Both the position numbers and the translations under genes were made by a program. Below are positions 13,687-20,663 of a DNA stretch of 21,354 nt, one piece after another. How positions within the stretch are numbered: position 1 is the stretch's first letter; each line of letters begins with the position of its first letter. The stretch comes from a virus: positions 1-21,354 of IMG/VR virus record IMGVR_UViG_3300018405_001117. One strand, 5' to 3'. Under the pieces are notes generated by a model that had not been told where the DNA came from, ran no database searches, and saw nothing but the letters and a program-made list of their open reading frames with translations.

Positions 13687-14742
13687 CTATTTTAAAAATA
13701 TTCTATTTTTGTACAATTCCTCAAAAACTTCTTTTCCTTTGTCTGTTGGACTATCTTTAAGATCTAATTTGTTATTTAAATCCCAAAGAACACTAACCTT
13801 AAAAAATGGTGCTAATCTTTTATAAAAAACTCTTTCTATTCTTTGTGCATGAAAAATCTCGTCTTGATCTCCCACTTCATTGTATTCTTTGTCCAATCCA
13901 ATAATGACCTCTTCTATTCCTAGTGATTTTATTATATTTATTTGATGTTTTGTTAAATTGCTGCCGCTTATACATAATCCTATTGACATCTCCGGTAAAA
14001 AACTATCTAATTGAAGCACTGATTTTTCCGATTCAAATAAAATCAAGGTATTTGCTTCTTGTATATTATATATATTTTTATTAATACCGTATAAATTTGC
14101 TCCAGTTAGATGCTTTAATACTTTTCTATCATGGTAGATAGGCATATATTTTTTACCTTCCTTTACAACATCCTCATTTAAATTCCTAGCTCTAACACCT
14201 ACTAAATTATTTTCAATATCGTAATGCGGGATAATTATTTGATTATTTACAATATTGAATTTTATTCCGAATTTTCTCATAGACCTAACAGATATACCTT
14301 CATCAATCCAAGATTTATGATAAAAATCGTAAAAATCATTTAATATATTTTTGTTAAGAGGATGAAGAATAGGACTTTCTTCTTGTGCCAACTTTTCATT
14401 AATTAAAATTCCAGGGTTTTCAATTTTAGCTATTTTAAAACCACTTTCAAAATGATTTACATTGCTAATATTGAACTTTTTATTAATAAACTTTAAAGCT
14501 TCTTTAAATTCTATATCCAATGAGTTCATAACAAAATCGAAAACGCTCATTGACCCGCAATGCGTATAACAATAAAACATTCTACTATCTTTAAAAAATA
14601 CCAATTTTTTCGAATGACCGTGATGACAAACAGTTTGAGCTTCGAATACATTTCCTAAGTCTTTAGGACTGGCATTTAAATCTTCTAGTAATTGCCAAAT
14701 ATCATTATCAGATAACATACCTATAATTTTATCTGCATTCAT
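13687..14742 (-). CDS. DnaG-type DNA primase
   Basis: A 351-residue primase. The N-terminal zinc-binding region carries Cys39, His41/His43, Cys58 and Cys62 (CHHGH and CYTHC clusters). A central helical part follows, then a TOPRIM domain from about residue 215 with the glutamate of ILFESEKS (Glu237/Glu239) and acidic residues in IGLDKEY and GDQDE. It lacks the C-terminal helicase-interaction domain length of bacterial DnaG (~600 residues). AAGAAGG lies 7 nt upstream of the ATG. It sits between the helicase exon 2 and the RecJ-like gene, so helicase, primase and exonuclease form one replication block. Confidence 0.88.
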   Translation of the reverse strand: MNADKIIGMLSDNDIWQLLEDLNASPKDLGNVFEAQTVCHHGHSKKLVFFKDSRMFYCYTHCGSMSVFDFVMNSLDIEFKEALKFINKKFNISNVNHFESGFKIAKIENPGILINEKLAQEESPILHPLNKNILNDFYDFYHKSWIDEGISVRSMRKFGIKFNIVNNQIIIPHYDIENNLVGVRARNLNEDVVKEGKKYMPIYHDRKVLKHLTGANLYGINKNIYNIQEANTLILFESEKSVLQLDSFLPEMSIGLCISGSNLTKHQINIIKSLGIEEVIIGLDKEYNEVGDQDEIFHAQRIERVFYKRLAPFFKVSVLWDLNNKLDLKDSPTDKGKEVFEELYKNRIFLK

Positions 14743-14753
14743 TAATTACCTTC

Positions 14754-15110
14754 TTAAAAACTTATTTCTTGATTCTCTATTTGTCTCATAGTTCTTTCAG
14801 GCTCAATTGTTCCTGGAATTTCTTCATTTCCATCTTCATCTACTAAAACTATTTCTAAAATATCAATATCTAATAGATTATAATCATAATCTGTCACAAA
14901 TAATAATTCTTCTCTAAGGGTTCCTAAGTCAAATCTAGTCCACATAATAACATGATCGATTCCAGCTCGATTCTTATATACCCAATGTGAAAAGTTAGGT
15001 TCTTTATTATTTCCAAATCCACTTTTAAAAATGTGTTTTAAATTTTCTTTATCTTGTTGAGTGGTTTTAAAGGTTAAAACTCCATGGTCTATTTTATCGG
15101 CTGTCGCTAA
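14754..15110 (-). CDS. Replicative DNA helicase, exon 2 (C-terminus)
   Basis: The last 118 codons of the DnaB-type helicase whose first exon is at 16090-17340. After removal of the intron, exon 1 ending in SLRGG joins directly to LATADKIDHG, restoring the DnaB motif H4 region (RDATSLRGG followed by ATADKID). The remainder (HVIMWTRFDLG and an acidic tail ending QENQEISF) is the end of the RecA-like core plus a C-terminal tail. An ATG at 15131 keeps the frame open upstream, but it lies in the intron P9 hairpin and is not a gene start. The first exon bases UUAG can pair with the intron guide (P10). Confidence 0.87.
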   Translation of the reverse strand, partial: LATADKIDHGVLTFKTTQQDKENLKHIFKSGFGNNKEPNFSHWVYKNRAGIDHVIMWTRFDLGTLREELLFVTDYDYNLLDIDILEIVLVDEDGNEEIPGTIEPERTMRQIENQEISF

Positions 15111-16089
15111 CAGGGTACCCACTATTTTCATAATGGCCTGGACTATATCTTCGTCGCCTGGTTTTTCAAACTTCGTATCAATAGAAGTCTTACTCTACTA
15201 AGTGAAAGTAATTACTTTCCTTTTCGATAGTCTCTACACCTTTTTCCTCTTCTTTAATCCTTTAATATCCTTTATATGGTTTCTTGAGCCTCTCATTCTT
15301 GAATAGTGTTCCATGTCCAATCATATTAATATGTTGTAACACTTCACCAAGATTTGAAAATGTTTTGAGATAATTTCCATTTAAATCGAATTGATGCCAT
15401 CTTCTTGAGTTATTCAAATTGTAGTTTTTCCTATTCTCTTCATTCTGCCATCTTTTTATATTTGCTTCAGATATTTTTTTTCTAGCCATAGGATCGTTGA
15501 ATCTTTTCTTTTGACCAATTGAACAATTTATCTTATGCAATTTTATTTTATCAGGCGTTGAGAATATTCTCCAATCTTTCATAAACATGGCATTATTTCT
15601 ACCGGAGTTAGATAATCTATTTTTCCCAATCATTTTCTTTTTTCCTTCTGGATAATACTTAAACACATTACCGCCATAACCACCTTCATGAAGATTAGTT
15701 TTAGCTTGTTTTCTATTTTTCCAGAATGAAATATGTTCTCTTTCAAGTTCGAATGCTTCTTGTTCATTTAAATTGTTTATCATAATAACAGGATATAGAT
15801 TATATTTCTCATATGTTCTATTAAAGTAAATATTCCTATGAGAAACTAAATATCTATTTTCTTTTCCTTTACCAATATAAACAACCTCGTTGTTTTTATC
15901 TTTATTAAACCAATAATAAATATAATACTGAATATGTTTCATCTCCTTAATTACTGGAGAAGAGGAACTTGGCACGGTATTACCATATCTTTTGACTTAG
16001 GTTTCACCGTTAGCATGCTTTACGCACACACCGTTGATTAACGTTTACCAGATTTTTTTAGCGTGGAGGCTCAGTCGGGTTTTTAACCA
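15111..16089 (-). mobile_element. Group I intron (979 nt) in the helicase gene, carrying a homing endonuclease
   Basis: Splice sites are placed by pairing on the minus strand. P1: exon CGTGGTGGT (16098-16090) pairs with GCCTCCACG (16070-16062), one U-U mismatch, and a U-G wobble at the 5' splice site. P10: exon 2 UUAG (15110-15107) pairs with CUGA (16074-16071) directly beside the P1 guide strand. P7: GACTAT (15232-15227) with ATAGTC (15146-15141), the latter in the classic AAGATATAGTCC element. P9: CCATTAT-GAAA-ATAGTGG (15136-15119), a GNRA-capped stem. The last intron base is G (15111). Exon ends fall on codon boundaries and restore a conserved helicase motif. The core resembles phage group IA introns such as T4 td. 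Confidence 0.9.
15262..15942 (-). CDS. GIY-YIG homing endonuclease (intron-encoded)
   Basis: An intron-encoded nuclease of 226 residues from the ATG at 15942. The GIY-YIG domain is at the N-terminus (YYIYYWF, then VVYIGKGKENR with the catalytic Arg) and the metal-binding Glu is in ELEREHISFW. The DNA-binding half has lysine/asparagine-rich NUMOD3-like segments (SNSGRNNAMF, DPMARKKISEANIKRW) and a C-terminal NUMOD1-like unit (FDLNGNYLKTFSNLGEVLQH). It should cut intronless helicase alleles to spread the intron. The start is uncertain: AAGGAG touches the ATG at 15942 with no spacing, and a GTG at 15975 lies within the intron core. Confidence 0.88.
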   Translation of the reverse strand: MKHIQYYIYYWFNKDKNNEVVYIGKGKENRYLVSHRNIYFNRTYEKYNLYPVIMINNLNEQEAFELEREHISFWKNRKQAKTNLHEGGYGGNVFKYYPEGKKKMIGKNRLSNSGRNNAMFMKDWRIFSTPDKIKLHKINCSIGQKKRFNDPMARKKISEANIKRWQNEENRKNYNLNNSRRWHQFDLNGNYLKTFSNLGEVLQHINMIGHGTLFKNERLKKPYKGY

Positions 16090-17340
16090 ACCACCACGGA
16101 GTGAAGTGGCATCTCTATTTTCTACTTCTTTTGAACCTCTATTCAACTGCGTTGAAGATTCTAAGAAAATATTATACCTGGTTGCTATATTTTTTAATGC
16201 AGCAGAGAAATGTACTAAAACTTGGTCCTCACGTAAAGTTTGACCGAAATTTTGCTGCATTGTCTTACTTAATTTAGGTGCCATTTGAATATAGTCAAAT
16301 GCGACATATTCAATATTTTCATGAATAATATATTGTTCTATTTTCATTTCAATATCTGAAATAGAGAAATCTTCAATATATGATGCGAATAATGGAGCTC
16401 TTTTTAAAATTTCTTTTGCTTTATTTAATCTTTCTAATGTTCCTGCATCATAATTTCCATCTTTAATATCTGAATCTGATATTCCTGAAATAAAAGCAAG
16501 CATGATTAATTGTACTTCATCTTTATCTAACTCTGTTGAAATAAATAAAGCAGGTCGCTCGATTCCTAATGAAATCCAACCTCTACCAGTTTCGTAAATT
16601 TGACTACACGCAACGGTACACATATCTTTAATTGCTTGTCTTGTTTTGCCGGTCCCAGTGCTCCCTGATCTCAATAAGAATTTACCTTTTCTCATACCTC
16701 TAAATAATTTATTATAATAACCATTTTGGAATGGATATCCCATATCTGGTTCTTCTTGAATACGATTGAGCAGAGTGTCTAAATCGTCTCCTGCTTTAAA
16801 GTCAAGAACGACACCTTCATCTACATTCCATTCATCTCTAACCGCAATCAATTTATTCGTAAAATGCTCAATAATTTCATTAGTAGTCATTGATTCCAAC
16901 TTATGAGAAGATTCATTAATTTCTTTTAAATCAAAAGTTTTGTAATCATAAACATCTGAAACATCAATACCTTTTTCTACGTAACTTCTTAATAATGAGT
17001 ATTTTTTAAGTCTATCATAATCACTTTTAAATACTTCGTAATTCGCATGCGATTTAGAATCTTTAATGTAATTTATTCCATCATTATCATCCCATATTTT
17101 GTAATAAACAGGATACGAACTCAAATAATTATCTATGTCGATTGGTGTTATATTTTTAACATCTTTATTTGAGAAAGTAATATTTGAAACTGCTGAAAAT
17201 ACAATCTTATGAAATTCTTGTACAAAATCCCTAGGTCCTAATATGTTTTCAGGATTTTTCAAGAAAGATGGGTCATTACATATATTTCCTAAAATAGAAT
17301 AAATTGACCTAGTTGGGTTAAGAGCAATTGTTTCATTCAT
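16090..17340 (-). CDS. Replicative DNA helicase (DnaB-type), exon 1
   Basis: The first 417 codons of a DnaB-type hexameric helicase; with exon 2 (14754-15110) the protein is 535 residues. An N-terminal helical domain (residues 1 to about 180) precedes the RecA-like core with Walker A GSTGTGKT, ALFISTELDKDE, the Walker B-like FDYIQMAP and SSTQLNRGS, and exon 1 stops in the RDATSLRGG motif. Reading on into the intron would add 14 unrelated residues before a stop at 16045, so splicing is needed for a whole helicase. GGAGG lies about 13 nt before the ATG. It overlaps the upstream zinc-ribbon gene by 1 nt. Confidence 0.93.
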
Positions 17341-17828
17341 TACGTTAGTTCCTCCATATTAATCATTTTTTTATCTTTATAGTTATCACTAATTATTGAT
17401 TTTGTGGCCTTATAGATAATTCGCGTTCTATTAATAGATTGTACATCTTCTAATTTTTCTGCTCTTTTTCTATTTTTCTCAAAATAAATAATTGCATCAT
17501 CTATAATATAAGGAACCAAACTTAATCCATATTTTGAATGGAAAGATTTTTTTAAAACATGTTTCCCATACCAAATTGCTTTAGCCTGATCATTGTATTT
17601 GTAATTACGACTTTCCCTAAAGTCTTTCATTTGTCTTAACATCATTCCAGTTGGGTAAGGAATATTATAAATCTTACTTATTTCATTGATGAGCTTCTGT
17701 CTACCTTCATCATCTTCTTTTTTGATAATGAGGCATTCTTTGCAATAATTCTTGTTTTTATACAAGGTTAATTCTTCTTTTTGATATTTATTATCGCAGA
17801 AGCCATAACACTTCAAACGTCTTGACAT
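17340..17828 (-). CDS. Zinc-ribbon protein next to the helicase (possible helicase loader)
   Basis: A 162-residue basic protein. The N-terminal zinc ribbon has Cys7-x3-Cys11 and Cys29-x2-Cys32. The rest is helical, with an aromatic/basic segment (KAIWYGKHVLKKSFHSKYG) and a charged C-terminus. GGAGG lies 7 nt before the ATG and the stop overlaps the helicase start as TAATG. It is the first gene after promoter P4. Genes directly before a phage DnaB helicase often encode helicase loaders or origin proteins, so I suggest that role from position only; there is no AAA+ or known loader motif. Confidence 0.7.
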   Translation of the reverse strand: MSRRLKCYGFCDNKYQKEELTLYKNKNYCKECLIIKKEDDEGRQKLINEISKIYNIPYPTGMMLRQMKDFRESRNYKYNDQAKAIWYGKHVLKKSFHSKYGLSLVPYIIDDAIIYFEKNRKRAEKLEDVQSINRTRIIYKATKSIISDNYKDKKMINMEELT

Positions 17829-17860
17829 TTAACAACCTCCAATTAATACTATATATCTAT

Positions 17861-17889
17861 ATTATATACAACCCAAGCTTTAATGTAAA
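17861..17889 (-). promoter_or_regulatory. Conserved phage promoter P4 (zinc-ribbon-helicase-primase-RecJ operon)
   Basis: TTTACA at 17889-17884, a 17-nt spacer and TATAAT at 17866-17861 within GTATATAATATAGATATATA on the minus strand. The -35 box lies in the loop of a perfect 12-bp hairpin (17869-17902). The start codon at 17828 is about 33 nt past the -10 box. Confidence 0.87.
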
Positions 17890-17902
17890 TAAGCTTGGGT
17901 TG
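17869..17902 (-). terminator. Perfect 12-bp hairpin with the P4 -35 box in its loop
   Basis: CAACCCAAGCTT, a 10-nt loop containing TTTACA, then AAGCTTGGGTTG, starting 9 nt past the stop of the SprT-like gene. No strong T run follows on the minus strand (TATATAATATA), so it may be a weak terminator, a processing site, or an operator for P4. The shared bases mean transcription from upstream and initiation at P4 are linked. Confidence 0.55.
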
Positions 17903-17911
17903 AAATATTTT

Positions 17912-18514
17912 TTATATTAAATTGTTGTATGCCTTTAATGCTTCTACATCTTGTGAAACATAAGCATCGTGTTTTTTAACCAATTCCACAAATCCTCTAG
18001 AATTATCACTTGGGTCTTTCCCATTAATATGTAAATAGTGATGAATAATCTCATGTCGAAGAATTGATTTCACAACTTCTTCATCTAACTGATTTACAAC
18101 ATAATCACTGATTACTATTGATTGAGTATCAGGCCAATATAATGCGTAATATTGATGTGTATTGCTTTTAACTAAATTGAGTAAAGGCAATTTATCTTTT
18201 TCTATTTCAAGCTCATTAACCGAGAATTCTTCAATATATTTTTCAATATCTTCTTCTGTTAATTCATTAACCTTCCACATCAACTCAACAGTCATCATTA
18301 CACCGGTGTTTTCTAAATATCTAAATTTCAGCACATTATTTTCTAAAAACACATCAAAACTTTCTAAATATCGCAAACTTCTTCCATGTTCTTTAAGGTG
18401 CATGTTTAGTTCTTTTTTGAGAGTATTGAATTTTTCTGTGTTTTTTACAACTTTTCTTTTTTCTCCATTAAATTTTTTAACAAATTTTTGAATTTCTAAA
18501 TCATTTAATAACAT
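17912..18514 (-). CDS. SprT-like zinc metalloprotease-fold protein
   Basis: A 200-residue protein with the zincin motif RHEIIHHYLH (His154, Glu155, His158) in the C-terminal part, followed by a DNSRGFVELVKKHD segment like the SprT/Spartan helix that supplies the third ligand. The N-terminal 100 residues are charged and helical with no recognised domain. SprT-like proteins cleave DNA-bound or DNA-crosslinked proteins in cells; a similar role in phage replication is inferred from its place beside replication genes. GGAGG lies 6 nt before the ATG, overlapping the stop of the upstream membrane protein gene. Confidence 0.78.
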   Translation of the reverse strand: MLLNDLEIQKFVKKFNGEKRKVVKNTEKFNTLKKELNMHLKEHGRSLRYLESFDVFLENNVLKFRYLENTGVMMTVELMWKVNELTEEDIEKYIEEFSVNELEIEKDKLPLLNLVKSNTHQYYALYWPDTQSIVISDYVVNQLDEEVVKSILRHEIIHHYLHINGKDPSDNSRGFVELVKKHDAYVSQDVEALKAYNNLI

Positions 18515-18517
18515 TAT

Positions 18518-18712
18518 TTACCTCCGACTGCCTCCGTTTGCGCACACATTAATAAAAATCATCAGACCGACCGTATAAATATTGTGAACTTCTCTACCTA
18601 ATATTCCGCTTAAAGACCATGACCCTAATAAAACAGTTCCTACTAAAATCATTACAACTAACAAAAGCGACAAGATAAATATTAAAACATTTTTCACTTT
18701 ATTTTTATTCAT
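18518..18712 (-). CDS. Small two-helix membrane protein
   Basis: A 64-residue protein with a lysine-rich N-terminus (MNKNKVK), a long hydrophobic helix (residues about 8-30) and a second helix (about 41-58), ending in GGSRR. Charge placement suggests the N-terminus is cytoplasmic. The start overlaps the nrdH stop by 8 nt, and the stop overlaps the ribosome site of the SprT-like gene. Function is not recognisable; there is no holin-specific sign and it lies among metabolism genes. Confidence 0.65.
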   Translation of the reverse strand: MNKNKVKNVLIFILSLLLVVMILVGTVLLGSWSLSGILGREVHNIYTVGLMIFINVCANGGSRR

Positions 18713-18953
18713 CTAATAAATGACCTTCTAAATTGGTTACTTGATGACCTGACCAATGCCATTGCCAATCATTTAAAGATACCACTGGAGCTTGTCTATA
18801 TCCTTCACTTTTAATCTGCTCTAATGCGTCGTCATCAGAGTAAATATCAACTTCTGTAAATTCTATTCCATGTTCATTTAACCATTCTTTTGTTTTTTCG
18901 CAGTTAGAACAAGGTTTTTTTGAGTACACAGTAACATTATTTATTTTTAACAT
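18705..18953 (-). CDS. nrdH: NrdH glutaredoxin-like redoxin
   Basis: An 82-residue thioredoxin-fold protein with the redox pair Cys15-x-x-Cys18 (KPCSNCEKT), the cis-proline segment QAPVVSL and the C-terminal WSGHQVTNLEGHL helix typical of NrdH. It passes electrons to the class Ib reductase NrdE. The CSNC active site differs from the usual CVQC or CMQC of NrdH, which may tune its redox behaviour. The gene is about 8 kb upstream of nrdI and nrdE rather than beside them. It overlaps the upstream 57-residue gene by 1 nt (TAATG), with only a weak ribosome site, suggesting translational coupling. Confidence 0.88.
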   Translation of the reverse strand: MLKINNVTVYSKKPCSNCEKTKEWLNEHGIEFTEVDIYSDDDALEQIKSEGYRQAPVVSLNDWQWHWSGHQVTNLEGHLLDE

Positions 18954-19126
18954 TAAGCATCATTCTTTCTTTTATTTTTTTTACGACGATCTTCTTTTGT
19001 TTTACGAACTAATTCTGTTTTAGCTTCATTTTCACGAACTGCTTTTAATTCGGCTCTTCTAAATCGTTCTTTCATATCATTCATATCTTGATTAACTGCT
19101 GTATAAGGCTGTTTTAATCTTCCCAT
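18953..19126 (-). CDS. 57-residue basic protein
   Basis: A short gene starting MGRLKQPYTAV and ending in a strongly basic tail (KTKEDRRKKNKRKNDA); the middle is a charged helix. A near-consensus GGAGGAA lies 5 nt before the ATG. The stop overlaps the nrdH start as TAATG. The lysine/arginine tail could bind nucleic acid, but no family is recognised. Confidence 0.75.
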   Translation of the reverse strand: MGRLKQPYTAVNQDMNDMKERFRRAELKAVRENEAKTELVRKTKEDRRKKNKRKNDA

Positions 19127-19188
19127 GTTATTCCTCCACTAATATCGTGATTATGTTTATTTTTACTTTGAATAAAATATGTTTTTTA

Positions 19189-19297
19189 TTTACAAAATAC
19201 GTCACGCGAAGGTTGCCGAGATAACATTTCCTAAGTGATTTGTTGTAATATCAACCCTCGCGTGAGTTTTAGGCAAAATTTTAGACGTTTTTGTAAA
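19189..19297 (-). repeat. Nested inverted repeat in the 195-nt gap after the Sak4-like gene
   Basis: Outer arms TTTACAAAATACGT (19189-19202) and ACGTTTTTGTAAA (19285-19297) enclose inner arms TCACGCGAAGGTTG (19202-19215) and CAACCCTCGCGTGA (19252-19265, 13 of 14 pairs plus one G-U). The inner arms are strikingly GC-rich for this genome. The whole gap 19127-19321 has no gene. It could be a structured RNA, a cruciform regulatory site or a replication origin element. There is no promoter of the conserved type here. Confidence 0.7.
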
Positions 19298-19321
19298 TAT
19301 TGTTATAATTAGTCAATATAA

Positions 19322-20395
19322 TTATAATTTAATATTTTCTTCGTTAGCTTTCTCTTCAATTAAAGATAATGCATGCGCAACTAATTCTTTTTGAGCTTCT
19401 TTAGCGTCTGTAATCTTATTTCCTAGTCCAAACACTTCAGATGAAATTGTGTTTAACAATTCAAGTTTACCTTCTTTATGGAAGGCTCCTCCCCAAGCTT
19501 TAACTTTACTCATTAATTCTTTGAAGTCAATTTCTTTAGCGACTTTTTCTCTTGCTTTATCAGTTTTATCGTCTTCACTAATCAATCCAATAGAACGTTC
19601 AACTGCATCTCTATAAGCTTGTGCACTTAAATCAACAACTGGATCGATTCCTTCAAATGTTGACCCTGCTTGCCACTGTAAAGTGTCTCGTAGATAAATA
19701 ACTCGCTTTTCTTGTCCTGTAGAAACATCAACAGTTGTATTTAAAAATAAGATATTATCTACCATTTTATTAATTGGTCCCATGTAACGATCATCTAAAT
19801 CGGGCGTATATTTTTGAAATTCATACACATCAATTTTAGTGTCTGTTCCTTTATCTTTTTTCTGTTTTAATTCAACCGTGGCCCCAGCTAAATCTGACTC
19901 TAGAACTCCTGATGCTGGGATTTGAACAGTTTTTTGAGTAGCATGACCAATAAATACTGGAACATATCCTAATTCTGAAATTTTGTTAATTCCATCTTTC
20001 CACATATTTTTAAGGTCTCGCCAGTCTTTACCCCAAATATCGTCACGTTCTCCAATTACTTTTTCTTTCCATTTAGCGGCTACGAATTTTTCTAACATAC
20101 TACTTAAGTTTTCTGCTGTATCAATCGCAACTGCGTCGTATAATTCTTTAACCTTTGGATTGCGCAATTGATTTAACAAATTCAACCAATCATTCCAATT
20201 TGTAATTCTAGCAATCATTGCTCCTGGTAAAGCTTTATGACGATCTTCTGTCGCGGCAAACAAAGCTCTATTACCAAACATTTCATGAACTAATGTAGTC
20301 TTACCGATTTTAGGTGGGCCATAAACAAAAGTTGAATACTCATCAGGATTTGTTGGCACCTTATTTGGTTGAATATCTAAAATATTAAATGACAA
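19322..20395 (-). CDS. Sak4-like RecA-fold ATPase (single-strand annealing/recombination)
   Basis: A 357-residue phage ATPase of the AAA_24/Sak4 type. Walker A is GPPKIGKTT (residues 26-34), Walker B is AVAIDTAEN (Asp92), followed by FIGHATQKT as a sensor-like segment. The C-terminal 80 residues (from about LISEDDKTDK) are charged and helical. Sak4 proteins promote strand annealing with help from a phage SSB, and an SSB-like gene lies immediately upstream, which supports the call. The start is a TTG at 20395 with GGAG 7 nt upstream; no ATG is close by. Confidence 0.85.
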   Translation of the reverse strand: MSFNILDIQPNKVPTNPDEYSTFVYGPPKIGKTTLVHEMFGNRALFAATEDRHKALPGAMIARITNWNDWLNLLNQLRNPKVKELYDAVAIDTAENLSSMLEKFVAAKWKEKVIGERDDIWGKDWRDLKNMWKDGINKISELGYVPVFIGHATQKTVQIPASGVLESDLAGATVELKQKKDKGTDTKIDVYEFQKYTPDLDDRYMGPINKMVDNILFLNTTVDVSTGQEKRVIYLRDTLQWQAGSTFEGIDPVVDLSAQAYRDAVERSIGLISEDDKTDKAREKVAKEIDFKELMSKVKAWGGAFHKEGKLELLNTISSEVFGLGNKITDAKEAQKELVAHALSLIEEKANEENIKL

Positions 20396-20663
20396 TTTAA
20401 TTCTCCTTATTCTTGTTTTTATTTTTTAATTAAAAATAAATGGCTGTATGGATTGTTTAACATATAACAGCGAAGCATTTACCTTACATAACGCTAACAC
20501 GTAAGCACCATTTATTTAATTATTTATTTAAAGTGGGATTTTTTATTTTTTGCAATAGCCTATATGAAATTAATCATAATCATCGTCACTTTGCTTGCTC
20601 ACATTTACATTGCTTCGAGCGATTAATTCTTTCATGCAATAACCACATATTATTTATCTTTTA
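20396..20663 (-). other. Non-coding gap between the SSB-like and Sak4-like genes
   Basis: A 268-nt gap. On the minus strand a 14-bp AT-rich closing stem (20508-20521 with 20428-20443, one 2-nt bulge) encloses about 64 nt that includes a smaller CTTAC/GTAAG stem (20501-20505 with 20483-20487) and several GCG/CGC segments. A T-rich run follows the closing stem, so it could be a terminator or a structured leader for the Sak4-like gene. No promoter of the conserved type and no convincing gene is seen. Confidence 0.45.

Noticed and set aside
13473-13760. 95-codon plus-strand frame
   Set aside because: Antisense to the RecJ-like and primase genes, with low-complexity sequence.
15111-15131. ATG at 15131 as the start of a separate gene
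   Set aside because: It lies in the intron P9 hairpin; the coding part downstream is helicase exon 2.
16045-16089. Unspliced C-terminus of the helicase (14 extra residues)
   Set aside because: These residues lie in the group I intron P1 region and do not match helicases; splicing restores the conserved motif.
18162-18491. 109-codon plus-strand frame
   Set aside because: Antisense to the SprT-like gene, phenylalanine/serine-rich low-complexity translation and no ribosome site; a shadow frame.
19281-19309. Plus-strand promoter TTAGAC-17-TATAAT
   Set aside because: Weak -35 box and it would make only antisense RNA; likely chance in AT-rich DNA.
20570-20635. 21-residue frame with an acidic SDDDYD end
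   Set aside because: No ribosome site and no family support; too short to separate from chance.
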